Source: Methyloceanibacter methanicus
Lineage (GTDB): Bacteria; Pseudomonadota; Alphaproteobacteria; Rhizobiales; Methyloligellaceae
Direction of reading: 5' to 3'
Assembly (NCBI RefSeq): GCF_001723285.1
Contig: NZ_LPWG01000012.1
Location: 1 to 64,000 of the forward strand
Length of the DNA stretch: 64,000 nucleotides
Position numbers and translations under genes: made by a program. Positions 20,311 through 28,845 of this stretch are shown here, piece by piece (the stretch's first letter is position 1; the number at the start of each line of letters is the position of its first letter). The notes below the pieces were generated by a model. That model saw only the letters and a program-made list of their open reading frames with translations. It had not been told where the DNA came from and made no database searches.

Positions 20311-21000
20311 ATGTACATCACCCGGATCGCCAAGATCGTCATGGTCGCGTGTCTCGCAGTCTTCTGTCTGCTGGTCGTGTTCGGCAATCTCACCGACTAC
20401 CAAGCCAATTTTCTGTTCGTGAAGCATGTGATGAGCATGGACACGACCTACCCGGGCAATACGCTGATGTACCGGGCCATCACCAGTCCCGAACTTTGGC
20501 ATGCGGCCTATGCGCTGATCATCGCCGGCGAAGCGCTGGCAGGCGTCCTGTTCCTGGCCGGCGCCATCCGCCTGTTTCAGGTCCGGCGGGACCCGGGCGC
20601 CGTCTTCGACAGCGCGAAGGGCTGGACGATCGCAGGCGGGCTGGTCGCGTTCCTGGTTTGGTTCTTCGGTTTCATGGTCGTTGCCGGCGAGTGGTTCCTG
20701 ATGTGGCAGTCTGAAACCTGGAACGGTCAGCCGGCGGCGTTCCGCTTCTATCTCACGGCTCTTGCGGTCCTCGTGTTCGTCAATCAGCCTGATGGCGACT
20801 TGCCCGAGACGGTCACGGCGGATGCCGGGTCCAAACCGGCCCGGGCGCCCGCAAAGAAGAAGGCGCCGGCCGGCAAACGGGCAACGGCCAAGACACGTGC
20901 AACGGCCAAGACCCGCGCATCGGCCAAGAACAAGAAGAAGACGGCACCGAAGACAAGTACGACTTCGCGGGGCGCGCGGGCTGCAGCGAACGAGGCATAA
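20311..21000 (+). CDS. DUF2165-like membrane protein with a Lys/Ala-rich histone-like tail
   Basis: 229 residues. Residues 1-155 carry four hydrophobic segments with the NLTDYQANFLFVKHVMSMDTT loop and the ...WHAAYALIIAGEALAG... and WNGQPAAFRFY blocks typical of DUF2165 small integral membrane proteins. Beyond residue ~165 the protein has an unusual basic tail with repeats such as KRATAKTRATAKTRASAK and KKKTAPKTST, like the C-terminus of histone H1 or HupS-type nucleoid proteins. Function unknown; the tail would face the cytoplasm if it binds nucleic acid. Confidence 0.75.
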   Translation: MYITRIAKIVMVACLAVFCLLVVFGNLTDYQANFLFVKHVMSMDTTYPGNTLMYRAITSPELWHAAYALIIAGEALAGVLFLAGAIRLFQVRRDPGAVFDSAKGWTIAGGLVAFLVWFFGFMVVAGEWFLMWQSETWNGQPAAFRFYLTALAVLVFVNQPDGDLPETVTADAGSKPARAPAKKKAPAGKRATAKTRATAKTRASAKNKKKTAPKTSTTSRGARAAANEA

Positions 21001-21013
21001 GGGGAGTGAAGCG

Positions 21014-21403
21014 ATGGACAGCAGCGAGTTCGAGGCGTTTCTCAAGAGCTTCTACGCCGCCCGCATCCAAGGGGAGGTCGAGGCGCTGGGGGCCATGTTC
21101 GCCGACGACGCCCAGTTCCGGATCGTCGGATCGCCCGAGTTCAGCATGTTGGCGACCTCGGTTCAGGGACGCGAGGGCATCACGGGGCTGTTCGGGACCA
21201 TCGCCGACAGTTTCGGCCTGGACGAATTCGCCATCGAAGATCTGCTGATGGATGGGAACAAGGCGGCGGTCCGCTGGAGCGCCCGTGTCCAAAATATCAC
21301 ATCCGGCGACACGTTCACGACGGAGCTGGCCGACTTCATTGAAATCGACGGCGGAAAAATTATATCGCTCAGCGAGTTCCTCGATACGGCCTTGGCCGGA
21401 TAG
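21014..21403 (+). CDS. SnoaL/NTF2-like small protein
   Basis: 129 residues with the SnoaL-like pattern: helices (FEAFLKSFYAARIQGEVEALGAMFADDAQFRIVG), then beta strands ending ELADFIEIDGGKIISLSEFLDT. These alpha+beta barrel proteins bind small ligands or act as isomerase-like enzymes; substrates cannot be predicted. The start ATG follows GGGGAGTGAAGCG, 13 bp after the DUF2165-like gene, so they are probably co-transcribed. Confidence 0.75.
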   Translation: MDSSEFEAFLKSFYAARIQGEVEALGAMFADDAQFRIVGSPEFSMLATSVQGREGITGLFGTIADSFGLDEFAIEDLLMDGNKAAVRWSARVQNITSGDTFTTELADFIEIDGGKIISLSEFLDTALAG

Positions 21404-21592
21404 AGGTTATCCCCGGCCGACACTTTCCCGTGAGCTCTGCCATGTCAGAGCCGGAATTCGGTGGTCGAATGCGATTTTGATGCGCATAATCGGGCAATTC
21501 GACCGGAATCCAAGGGATTCGGGCCGGATGTGCGGGGAGAAGGAGCTGTAGGCTTGGGGACGATGGACCAGGGGTCCAGAGGGAGCTATCGA

Positions 21593-23404
21593 ATGACAGC
21601 AGCCGGCTTGAGATCAGCCGCCATCGGGGTTGCTTTCGCGGTCTCGTTCGGCGCCCCAGCCGTTGCGGCGGAGCCCGACGGTCCCGCCGAGCTCGTGACC
21701 CGGTCCGAAGCCGTCCGCGTCTCCGTACAGGATCAGGTCGGCGCCGTGACGATGAAGGACGCGGCCGAGCAGATCGCCCTTGCCGAGTATTACTCCGTCC
21801 CGGACCGGAAGCTGCTGTGGGTTGGCGAAAACGGCCTGAATGCCCGCGGCAAGGCCGTCCTCAAGGAAATCGCCAAGGCCGACGATTACGGGCTCCGCGC
21901 CGCGGACTACAAATTGCCGAACCTTGCGGGTTTTGATGCGAGCGCCCCCGGTGCGGTGGCCAAGCTCGCCGATGCCGAACTCAAGATCAGCGCGGCGGTC
22001 ATCGAATATGCGCGCGATGCGCGGGGCGGCCGGATCAAGCCGCAGGATCTGAGCGAGAGCCTCGACCCCAGCATGTATTTGCCGGACCCGGCCGAGGTCA
22101 TCGGCTTCATCGCCATCCGGTCCGACCCGGCGGCCTATTTGCGGAGTTTTCAGCCCACGCATCCTCAGTTCGAGGCGTTGCGCCGGCAGCTGATCGCCGA
22201 GCGCCGCGGGACAGCGGCGCCCAAGCCGGTCGCCGACACGCCCGAAGACGTGGAGATCCCCGCCGGGCCAACCCTCAAGCTCGGCGTCAAGCACGGCCAA
22301 GTGGCTCTGTTGCGGAAGCGCCTCGAGACCCCGGCCAAGGAAGGCGCCGACGAGTATCTCTTCGACAACGACTTGCACCAGGCCGTGCTCGCGTTTCAGA
22401 AAGCCCAAGGCGGCAACGCCGACGGCATGGTCGGATCCGGCACGCGGCGCATGTTGAACGGGCAGGGCTCGGGGGCGGCGCCGGCCGTGACGGGGCAGCA
22501 GAAGATCGATCTGCTGCTCGTGAACATGGAGCGTTACCGCTGGCTCCCGCAGGACATGGGCGCGTTCTACGTCAACGTGAACATTCCCGAATTCAAGGTG
22601 CGGGTGTTCAAGGAAGAGAACCCCGTTCACGAGACGCGCGTGATCGTCGGCAAGACGCATACGCAGACGCCGGTCTTCAGCGACGAGATGGAAGAGATCG
22701 TGTTCCGCCCGAATTGGTATGTGCCGAACTCGATCAAGCAGAATGAAATCGCGCCCTATCTGCGCCGGGGCAGCGGGTTCTTCTCCAGCGGCTGGGATAC
22801 GTCCGTCCTGCGGCGGCAGGGCCTGCGCATCCGCGGCGCGAACGGCCGCGACATCGACCCCGACCGGGTCGACTGGAGTCGCAACGATATTCGCCGGTAT
22901 GAGCTTTATCAGCCGCCGGGACCGCGCAACGTGCTGGGGCTCGTGAAATTCCGCTTCCCCAATTCGCACGATGTCTATTTGCACGACACCACCCAGAAGA
23001 ACCTGTTCTCCAACTCGGTGCGTGCCTTCAGCCACGGCTGCGTGCGGGTCCAAAATCCGGACAGGCTGGCGACCGTCCTGCTCGGCCACGACCAGGACTG
23101 GACGGCGGCGCGGGTCTCGTCGGCCATGCATAGCGGGGCCGATGCGAACAAGATCGCGATCAGGAACCGGATTCCCGTCTACATTACCTATTTCACGGCG
23201 ATCGTGGGCGAGGATGGAGAACTGGAGCGGTACAAGGACGTGTACGGGCACGACAGGCGGATGGTCGCCGCGCTGAAGGGCCAGCCGATCCCGGGGGGCC
23301 TGCCGAGCAATGTCACGGTGACGCACAATCCGGGCGAGCGCAGGGCGACCCGGCGCGCCTCCCGGCGTGGCAACAACCCGTTTGCGGCGATCTTCGATTT
23401 CTAG
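21593..23404 (+). CDS. Periplasmic L,D-transpeptidase (YcbB/LdtD type)
   Basis: 603 residues from ATG 21593, which directly precedes a signal peptide (LRSAAIGVAFAVSFGAPAVAA); an in-frame ATG lies 30 bp upstream. The order is the large N-terminal domain of YcbB proteins, a peptidoglycan-binding-like segment (KHGQVALLRKRLETP to DGMVGSGTRRMLN), then the YkuD catalytic domain with S480-H-G-C483-V-R. Such enzymes make 3-3 crosslinks in peptidoglycan. E. coli LdtD has 615 residues, so the length fits. The C-terminus is Arg-rich. Confidence 0.9.
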   Translation: MTAAGLRSAAIGVAFAVSFGAPAVAAEPDGPAELVTRSEAVRVSVQDQVGAVTMKDAAEQIALAEYYSVPDRKLLWVGENGLNARGKAVLKEIAKADDYGLRAADYKLPNLAGFDASAPGAVAKLADAELKISAAVIEYARDARGGRIKPQDLSESLDPSMYLPDPAEVIGFIAIRSDPAAYLRSFQPTHPQFEALRRQLIAERRGTAAPKPVADTPEDVEIPAGPTLKLGVKHGQVALLRKRLETPAKEGADEYLFDNDLHQAVLAFQKAQGGNADGMVGSGTRRMLNGQGSGAAPAVTGQQKIDLLLVNMERYRWLPQDMGAFYVNVNIPEFKVRVFKEENPVHETRVIVGKTHTQTPVFSDEMEEIVFRPNWYVPNSIKQNEIAPYLRRGSGFFSSGWDTSVLRRQGLRIRGANGRDIDPDRVDWSRNDIRRYELYQPPGPRNVLGLVKFRFPNSHDVYLHDTTQKNLFSNSVRAFSHGCVRVQNPDRLATVLLGHDQDWTAARVSSAMHSGADANKIAIRNRIPVYITYFTAIVGEDGELERYKDVYGHDRRMVAALKGQPIPGGLPSNVTVTHNPGERRATRRASRRGNNPFAAIFDF

Positions 23405-23437
23405 GCGATCTTCGATGTCTGAAGAACGCTCGCGCGC

Positions 23438-25219
23438 TCACTTCGAGAGCGGCATGAACAAGGCGATCGCCAAGCAAGTGGCGGCGCCGACAATGATGTT
23501 CATCGGGACGCCAATGCGCAGGAAATCGCTGAAGCGGTAGTTGCCCGAGGCATAGACCATCGTGTTGGTTTGATAACCGATGGGCGTGGCGAAGCTGGCG
23601 CTCGCGCCCATCATGATGGCGACGAGGAACGGCCTCGAGTCGAGGCCAAGACTTTCGGCCAAACCGATAGCGATGGGGGTCAGCACCACGGCCACGGCGT
23701 TGTTGGTGATAAGCTCGGTCAGAACCGCAGCCAGGAAGTAGACGACCGCGAGCAGCACATAGCCCGAGTTCCGGCCCAATACCGGTTCGATCGCGCCCAC
23801 GATGGCCTCCACCGCGCCCGTCTTGTCCAAGCCGACGCCGATCGCGAGCATGGCGAAGATCAAGACCAGGATGCCGCCATTGATCGACTCCCAGGCCTCC
23901 TCGGCATCGATGCATCGCAGCAGCAGAATGGCGGCCACGCCGAGCACGGCCAGGCCTCCGATGGGCATGAACTTCAAGGCGGCCAGCAAGACGACGGTGA
24001 CGAGGGTAATGATCGCGACGGGGGCCTTCTTACGCCGGAAGCTCCGGGAGCGGGGTTGGGACATGTTGATGAAATCCGCTTCGTCGGCGGCCGCGGCCAG
24101 CCCCTCGGGCGTGCCTTCCAGGAGAATCCGGTCGGCGGCGCGCAGTTGAACCGACTCGAGGTCGATGCCGGGCAGGTAGCGATGACGGCTGATGCCGAGG
24201 AGGCGGACTCCAAATCGCCCGAGCCGCATGGCTGTCACCGTGTGGTGCGTCCCGCGGCCCGGTGCCAGCACCGCTTCGACGATGATGTGATCCCGGTCGG
24301 TCTCGCCACCGCCAACGCCAAGGATGTCGAATCCGCGTTCGCCGTGCAGCGTGAGCACCTCGGGCATGGTGGCTTGGATGACGATGCGGTCGCCGGCCTC
24401 GAGAACATGGTCGGCGAGCGTATCGCGGCTCGCCTTGCCGTTACGGTACACGGCCAGGAGCTGGATCCCATCGCGGTTCAACTCCTTGATTTCGCCCAGG
24501 GTCTTTCCGGAAAAGCGGGAGCCGTCGCACACCGTCAGCTCGGTCAGGAAATGCACTTTGCCTTCTTCGTCCATCAGGTCCGCCGCGCTCATGCGCGCGG
24601 GCAAGAGCACGCGCGCCAGGAGCAGCATCGTGCTGCATCCCACCACCGCCGCCACGAGACCGACCGGCGTGATTTCGAAGATGGAGAAGGCGGGAAGCCC
24701 TTGCTGCCGCGCGACGCCGTCGACCAGCAGGTTGGTCGAGGTTCCAATCAGCGTGCAGGTGCCTCCGAGGATCGCGGCGTAGGAGAGGGGGATCAGGAGC
24801 TGCGTCGGTGCCATATTTACCGTGCGCGCGAGCCGCACGGCGATAGGGATGAGCACCATGACCACCGGCGTGTTGTTCATGAAGGCCGAGGCGGCCATCG
24901 TGCCGAGGAGAAACAGCACCAGGACCGTCTTCGGGCGCTCTTCGGCATGGGACGTGACCCACGAGGCGGCCGCTTCCAGGGTGCCGGTCCTGACCAGCGC
25001 GCCCGACAGGATGAACATGGCAGCGATCGTGATCGGCGCGCTGTTCGAGAACACGCCCATCAGATCCTTCGTGTCGATCAAGCCGAGCACGAGGAAAGCG
25101 GCCGCACCGGCCGTCGCCACCACGGACGGCGGGTAACGTTCGAAAAGGAAAGCGAAAAACGTCGCGGCCAGGATGGTGAGCGCGATGCCGGTTTGATACT
25201 GGTCGATGAACTGTGCCAA
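23438..25219 (-). CDS. SLC13/DASS-family permease with two RCK_C domains
   Basis: 593 residues. Hydrophobic N-terminal half (about residues 1-200) and C-terminal half (about 400-593) flank two soluble RCK_C (TrkA-C) domains (SGKTLGEIKELNRDGIQLLAVYRNGK and MRLGRFGVRLLGISRHRYLPG). The motifs FMNNTPVVMVLIPIA and TNNAVAVVLTPIAIGLA are the paired NTxxV-type helix-hairpin elements of the sodium:dicarboxylate/sulfate superfamily. Substrate could be sulfate, a dicarboxylate or an inorganic anion. It stands alone, convergent with the L,D-transpeptidase gene. Confidence 0.88.
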   Translation of the reverse strand: MAQFIDQYQTGIALTILAATFFAFLFERYPPSVVATAGAAAFLVLGLIDTKDLMGVFSNSAPITIAAMFILSGALVRTGTLEAAASWVTSHAEERPKTVLVLFLLGTMAASAFMNNTPVVMVLIPIAVRLARTVNMAPTQLLIPLSYAAILGGTCTLIGTSTNLLVDGVARQQGLPAFSIFEITPVGLVAAVVGCSTMLLLARVLLPARMSAADLMDEEGKVHFLTELTVCDGSRFSGKTLGEIKELNRDGIQLLAVYRNGKASRDTLADHVLEAGDRIVIQATMPEVLTLHGERGFDILGVGGGETDRDHIIVEAVLAPGRGTHHTVTAMRLGRFGVRLLGISRHRYLPGIDLESVQLRAADRILLEGTPEGLAAAADEADFINMSQPRSRSFRRKKAPVAIITLVTVVLLAALKFMPIGGLAVLGVAAILLLRCIDAEEAWESINGGILVLIFAMLAIGVGLDKTGAVEAIVGAIEPVLGRNSGYVLLAVVYFLAAVLTELITNNAVAVVLTPIAIGLAESLGLDSRPFLVAIMMGASASFATPIGYQTNTMVYASGNYRFSDFLRIGVPMNIIVGAATCLAIALFMPLSK

Positions 25220-25536
25220 GTGGTGTTTGCCGCCCTGTTGCCGCGATTGCGCGGACTTTGATCAATGTTGCATCGCCTGTCTACGAGACTGTCCCGCCGC
25301 CGCATACCATGGTGCCGGGTCCTTGTGCGAGTTCTCTCCATGGAAGAGAGGCTTGGCGGGCCTGGCGTTTTCGGGCCCGGTTGACGAGGGGGCAAATTTG
25401 CCAAACTTGCCGTCCGCCGGACATTCCCGATCATGCCGGTTGGGTCAATGCGGCGTCTTGCTCTTGCTCTTCTTGGCGGTTCACCTTATTTTCCGCTCAT
25501 CGCAGGCTTCCGTAGGGCCTTCGCGGAGAAGGGTTC

Positions 25537-25644
25537 ATGACGCAGCGCTTTGAGAAGCAGAATCGTGACGGGCTGGGTGGCATTGCGCTACCGCGGCCGT
25601 CTCTGCGCGCGCGCGCCCTTCCGCTCCTCCTTATGTGCCCCTGA
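25537..25644 (+). CDS. Leucine-rich leader peptide upstream of leuA
   Basis: A 35-codon frame starts at ATG 25537, eight bases after GGAG (25525-25528). It ends ...RARALPLLLMCP and a stop at 25642-25644. Four Leu codons (CTT, CTC, CTC, CTT) lie within five codons near the end, and seven of 35 residues are Leu. The stop codon is inside the 5' arm of a hairpin (25638-25684), and leuA begins 118 bp downstream. This is the classic arrangement for ribosome-mediated attenuation by leucyl-tRNA supply. The coding assignment rests on the SD, Leu codons and hairpin, not on homology. Confidence 0.7.
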   Translation: MTQRFEKQNRDGLGGIALPRPSLRARALPLLLMCP

Positions 25645-25684
25645 GCACCGGCAGTCTCGGGTCGACCGAGGCGGGCGTCAGGGG
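25638..25684 (+). promoter_or_regulatory. Hairpin of the leuA leader (attenuator candidate)
   Basis: CCCCTGA (25638-25644) pairs with TCAGGGG (25678-25684), and inside it CTCGG (25656-25660) pairs with CCGAG (25666-25670). The 5' arm overlaps the leader-peptide stop codon, so a ribosome paused on the Leu codons or at the stop would change folding. No clear T run follows, so the switch may act through Rho, translation or an alternative fold. Confidence 0.6.
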
Positions 25685-25762
25685 ACAGCGAAACGAACCC
25701 ACGAAGTCAAAGGCTCATCCGGTCACAATTGACCGAGCGCCATTCGTTTTAAGGACGAGCAC

Positions 25763-27331
25763 ATGAATACGGACACCAAAGCGCGCGACGAAAAGGACCG
25801 CGTCATTATTTTCGACACCACGCTGCGCGATGGGGAACAATGCCCCGGCGCCACGATGACCTTCGAGGAAAAGCTGGAGGTCGCCGAGCTCCTCGACGAG
25901 ATGGGCGTGGATGTCATCGAGGCGGGTTTCCCGATCGCCTCCCAGGGTGACTTCGAAAGCGTGCAGGAGATTGCGCGGCGGGCCAAAAACGCCGTCATCT
26001 GCGGTCTGGCGCGTGCTCAGCCGGGCGACATCGACCGCTGCGCCGAGGCCGTCCGGCCTGCCGCGCGCGGTCGCATCCACACCTTCATCGGCACCTCGCC
26101 GCTTCATCGCAAATACCAGATGGATATCGATGAGGCGGAGTGCCTGTCTCGGGTGACGGCCTCGGTGAGCCGTGCGCGCGGCCTGACCGACGATGTCGAA
26201 TGGTCGGCGATGGACGCAACGCGCACGGAAGAAGACTTCCTGTGCCGCTGCGTGGAGGCCGCGATCAAGGCGGGCGCCACGACCGTGAACATCCCGGACA
26301 CGGTCGGCTACGCCTACCACGACGAGTTCGGCGATCTCATCCGTATGCTGCGGGAGCGGGTTCCCGGCGCGGACGAAATCGTCTTCTCCACCCATTGCCA
26401 CAACGATCTGGGCCTGGCCGTCGCCAACTCCCTCTCGGGCGTGAGCGCCGGCGCGCGCCAGGTCGAATGCGCCGTCAACGGGCTGGGCGAACGCGCGGGC
26501 AATGCGGCGCTGGAAGAGGTTGTCATGGCGATCCACACCCGGTCGGATGTGATGTCCGTGTGGACCGGCGTCGACACGACTCTTCTGACCCGGGCCTCGA
26601 AGCTCGTGTCGCGGGTGACGGCATTCCCGGTCCAGTACAACAAGGCCATCGTCGGCCGGAACGCGTTTGCCCATGAGAGCGGCATCCATCAGGACGGCGT
26701 GCTGAAACATGCGGGCACGTTCGAGATCATGACGCCCGAGAGTGTCGGGGTGAAGGAATCCTCCCTGGTAATGGGCAAGCATTCCGGACGCCACGCCTTC
26801 CGCGAGAAGCTGAAGGAACTGGGCTACGAGCTCGGCGACAATGCCTTCGAGGACGCTTCGGTGCGCTTCAAGGGCTTGGCCGACGTCAAGAAGCATGTCT
26901 ACGACGAGGACATCGAAGCCTTGGTCGACCAGGAGATCGCCTCGGCGCAGGACCGCATCCGGGTCACCTCGCTGACTGTGATTGCCGGAACGGGCGGCCC
27001 GCAGAAGGCGACGATCACGCTCCACATCGACGACAAGCAGCATATGTACGAGGCGGTCGGCGACGGCCCGGTAGACGCGACGTTCCAGGCCATTCGCGCG
27101 CTCGTACCGCACGAGGCGCGGCTGGCCCTCTATCAGGTGAGTGCCGTGACCGAGGGCACGGACGCGCAAGCCGAGGTGACGGTGCGTTTGGAGGCCGACG
27201 GCAAGATCGCCACGGGCCGGGGGTCCGACACGGACACGATGGTCGCTTCGGCCCGGGCCTATGTCAGCGCTCTGAACAAATTGCTGGCGCGCGAGGCACG
27301 GCGGAAGCCGGAGACCATGCTCGCCTCTTAG
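25763..27331 (+). CDS. leuA: 2-isopropylmalate synthase
   Basis: 522 residues. First committed step of leucine synthesis: acetyl-CoA plus ketoisovalerate gives isopropylmalate. The DRE-TIM barrel starts IIFDTTLRDGEQCPGATM (catalytic Arg, metal Asp). The metal-binding HCHNDLGLAVAN and the AVNGLGERAGNAALEEVVMA block follow. The C-terminal ~140 residues form the leucine-binding LeuA dimer domain (VTSLTVIAGTGGPQKATITLHI). The leader peptide and hairpin upstream suggest control by leucine in addition to feedback inhibition. Confidence 0.96.
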   Translation: MNTDTKARDEKDRVIIFDTTLRDGEQCPGATMTFEEKLEVAELLDEMGVDVIEAGFPIASQGDFESVQEIARRAKNAVICGLARAQPGDIDRCAEAVRPAARGRIHTFIGTSPLHRKYQMDIDEAECLSRVTASVSRARGLTDDVEWSAMDATRTEEDFLCRCVEAAIKAGATTVNIPDTVGYAYHDEFGDLIRMLRERVPGADEIVFSTHCHNDLGLAVANSLSGVSAGARQVECAVNGLGERAGNAALEEVVMAIHTRSDVMSVWTGVDTTLLTRASKLVSRVTAFPVQYNKAIVGRNAFAHESGIHQDGVLKHAGTFEIMTPESVGVKESSLVMGKHSGRHAFREKLKELGYELGDNAFEDASVRFKGLADVKKHVYDEDIEALVDQEIASAQDRIRVTSLTVIAGTGGPQKATITLHIDDKQHMYEAVGDGPVDATFQAIRALVPHEARLALYQVSAVTEGTDAQAEVTVRLEADGKIATGRGSDTDTMVASARAYVSALNKLLAREARRKPETMLAS

Positions 27332-27722
27332 GGCGCCTGCCTCGTTTTCGAGCGTGTCCCACGACGGCAACCGGCCGCGGCGGATCCCGTCGCGGCCGAC
27401 CGGGGCGGTCCAACGTCCCGCTGCTCAGCATGTGGGCATTTTCGGACGGGCGGCGCTCTAAGGTGGCGCGTGCGGACGCGCCTCTGCCACCGGTCCGTGC
27501 GCGGTGTAAAAAGTTTTTGCGAAAGAACCAGCTCACGCATTGCCCATGGGACCGATTTGACGCAACATATTACGCGTTGCGGCGGAGTGCGAACCCCTTG
27601 ATTGGGGGCGTTTTCTGTCGTTCGGGATGTCTTCGTCCGTCACGGGCGGCCGGGTCGGCGGCCCAGAGCGGATATCAGTAGCGTTTGAGGCTCGCCGTCG
27701 GGGCGAGCGAGTGGGGCGGTGT
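27332..27722. other. Intergenic region leuA-mreB
   Basis: No gene seen. A GC-rich hairpin (GGCCGCG/CGCGGCC within 27372-27398) follows leuA but lacks a T run. The stretch around 27510-27600 is less GC-rich and is the likely site of the mreB promoter; I cannot fix its boxes. Confidence 0.4.
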
Positions 27723-28754
27723 ATGTTCTCGTGGTTGGGCTCTTCCGCGGACATGGCCATTGACTTGGGCACGGCGAACACAGTCGTCTATGTGCCGGGA
27801 CGCGGGATTGTCTTGGACGAGCCCTCCGTGGTCGCCATCGAGCAGCGCGGCGACGTTCAGAAAGTCATCGCCGCTGGCCACGAGGCCAAGACGATGCTCG
27901 GCAAGACCCCCACCAAGATCGAAACCGTTCAGCCGCTCCGCGATGGGGTGATCGCGGACTTCAACGCGGCTGAGGAGATGATCAAGTACTTCATTCGCCG
28001 TGGGAACAAGCGGCGCCTGTTCGGCAGCCCCCGGGTCATGATTTGCGTTCCGGCGAGTGCCACCTCCGTCGAGCGCCGCGCGGTCCACGAGGCCGGGCTC
28101 TCGGCGGGCGCCCGGCGCGTCTACCTGATCTCCGAGCCCGTGGCCGGCGCGATCGGGGCGGGCCTTCCGATCCATGAGCCACGCGGGTCCATGGTGGTGG
28201 ACATTGGCGGCGGCACGACCGACATCGCCGTCATGTCCATGGGCAGCGTGATCTACTCGAAGTCGATCCGCACCGCGGGCAACGCCATGGACGAGGCCAT
28301 CGTCAACTATGCGCGTTTCAAGCATCACCTGATGATCGGGGTCCCCAACGCCGAGGTTGTCAAAAAAGAGTCCGGCTCGGCCGTGGCGAAGGCGAACGGC
28401 ACGCATGCGGCCATCCGGCTGAAGGGCAGGGACCTGCAGCGCGGCTTCCCGGCGGAGATCACGCTTGGGCCCCATGAGATCGCGGACGCGCTGACGCTGC
28501 CCATCCAGCAGATCGTGGGAGGTATTCGTCAGGCGCTCGCCGACGTGCCGCCGGAGCTGACGGCGGACATCGCCGAATCCGGCATCTATCTGACAGGGGG
28601 CGGCGCGCTGCTCGAGAAGCTCGACGTGCGCCTCCAGCAAGAAACCGGTGTGAAATTCAAGATCGCGGAGGATCCGTTGCGGAGCGTTGTCCGGGGAACA
28701 GGCATCGCGCTCGAGCGGCTGGATGAGATGGCCGATCTCCTGATTAAACCGTAG
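27723..28754 (+). CDS. mreB: Rod-shape actin homologue MreB
   Basis: 343 residues from ATG 27723 (MFSWLGSSADMAIDLGTANT). Actin-fold phosphate motifs are present: AIDLGTANTVVYV (phosphate 1), VVDIGGGTTDIAVMSMG (phosphate 2) and ESGIYLTGGGALLEKLD (adenosine). MreB filaments under the inner membrane guide the elongasome. It is the first gene of mreBCD-mrdA-rodA, which shows the cell is rod-shaped or at least elongates laterally. Confidence 0.97.
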   Translation: MFSWLGSSADMAIDLGTANTVVYVPGRGIVLDEPSVVAIEQRGDVQKVIAAGHEAKTMLGKTPTKIETVQPLRDGVIADFNAAEEMIKYFIRRGNKRRLFGSPRVMICVPASATSVERRAVHEAGLSAGARRVYLISEPVAGAIGAGLPIHEPRGSMVVDIGGGTTDIAVMSMGSVIYSKSIRTAGNAMDEAIVNYARFKHHLMIGVPNAEVVKKESGSAVAKANGTHAAIRLKGRDLQRGFPAEITLGPHEIADALTLPIQQIVGGIRQALADVPPELTADIAESGIYLTGGGALLEKLDVRLQQETGVKFKIAEDPLRSVVRGTGIALERLDEMADLLIKP

Positions 28755-28764
28755 CCGGATGTGT

Positions 28765-28830
28765 TATAATGGCTTCGTCTAGTCGCGAGGCCTCTTAGGT
28801 GAGGACAAGGCACCCCTTGAGGGTGCTTCA
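28765..28830 (+). other. mreB-mreC spacer with TATAAT and a short hairpin
   Basis: A perfect TATAAT lies at 28765-28770 but without a convincing -35 box. GCACCC/GGGTGC (around 28811-28827) forms a 6-bp hairpin followed by TTCAG. Possibly partial termination or an internal promoter; weak evidence. Confidence 0.3.
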
Positions 28831-28845
28831 GTAGACTGAACGCCA

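Noticed and set aside
25448-25540. 30-codon frame starting MRRLALALLGG upstream of the leuA leader peptide
   Set aside because: Leu-rich start, but no ribosome-binding site and no hairpin at its end; the next frame is better supported.
27372-27398. Intrinsic terminator after leuA
   Set aside because: A strong GC hairpin but without a following T run on either strand.
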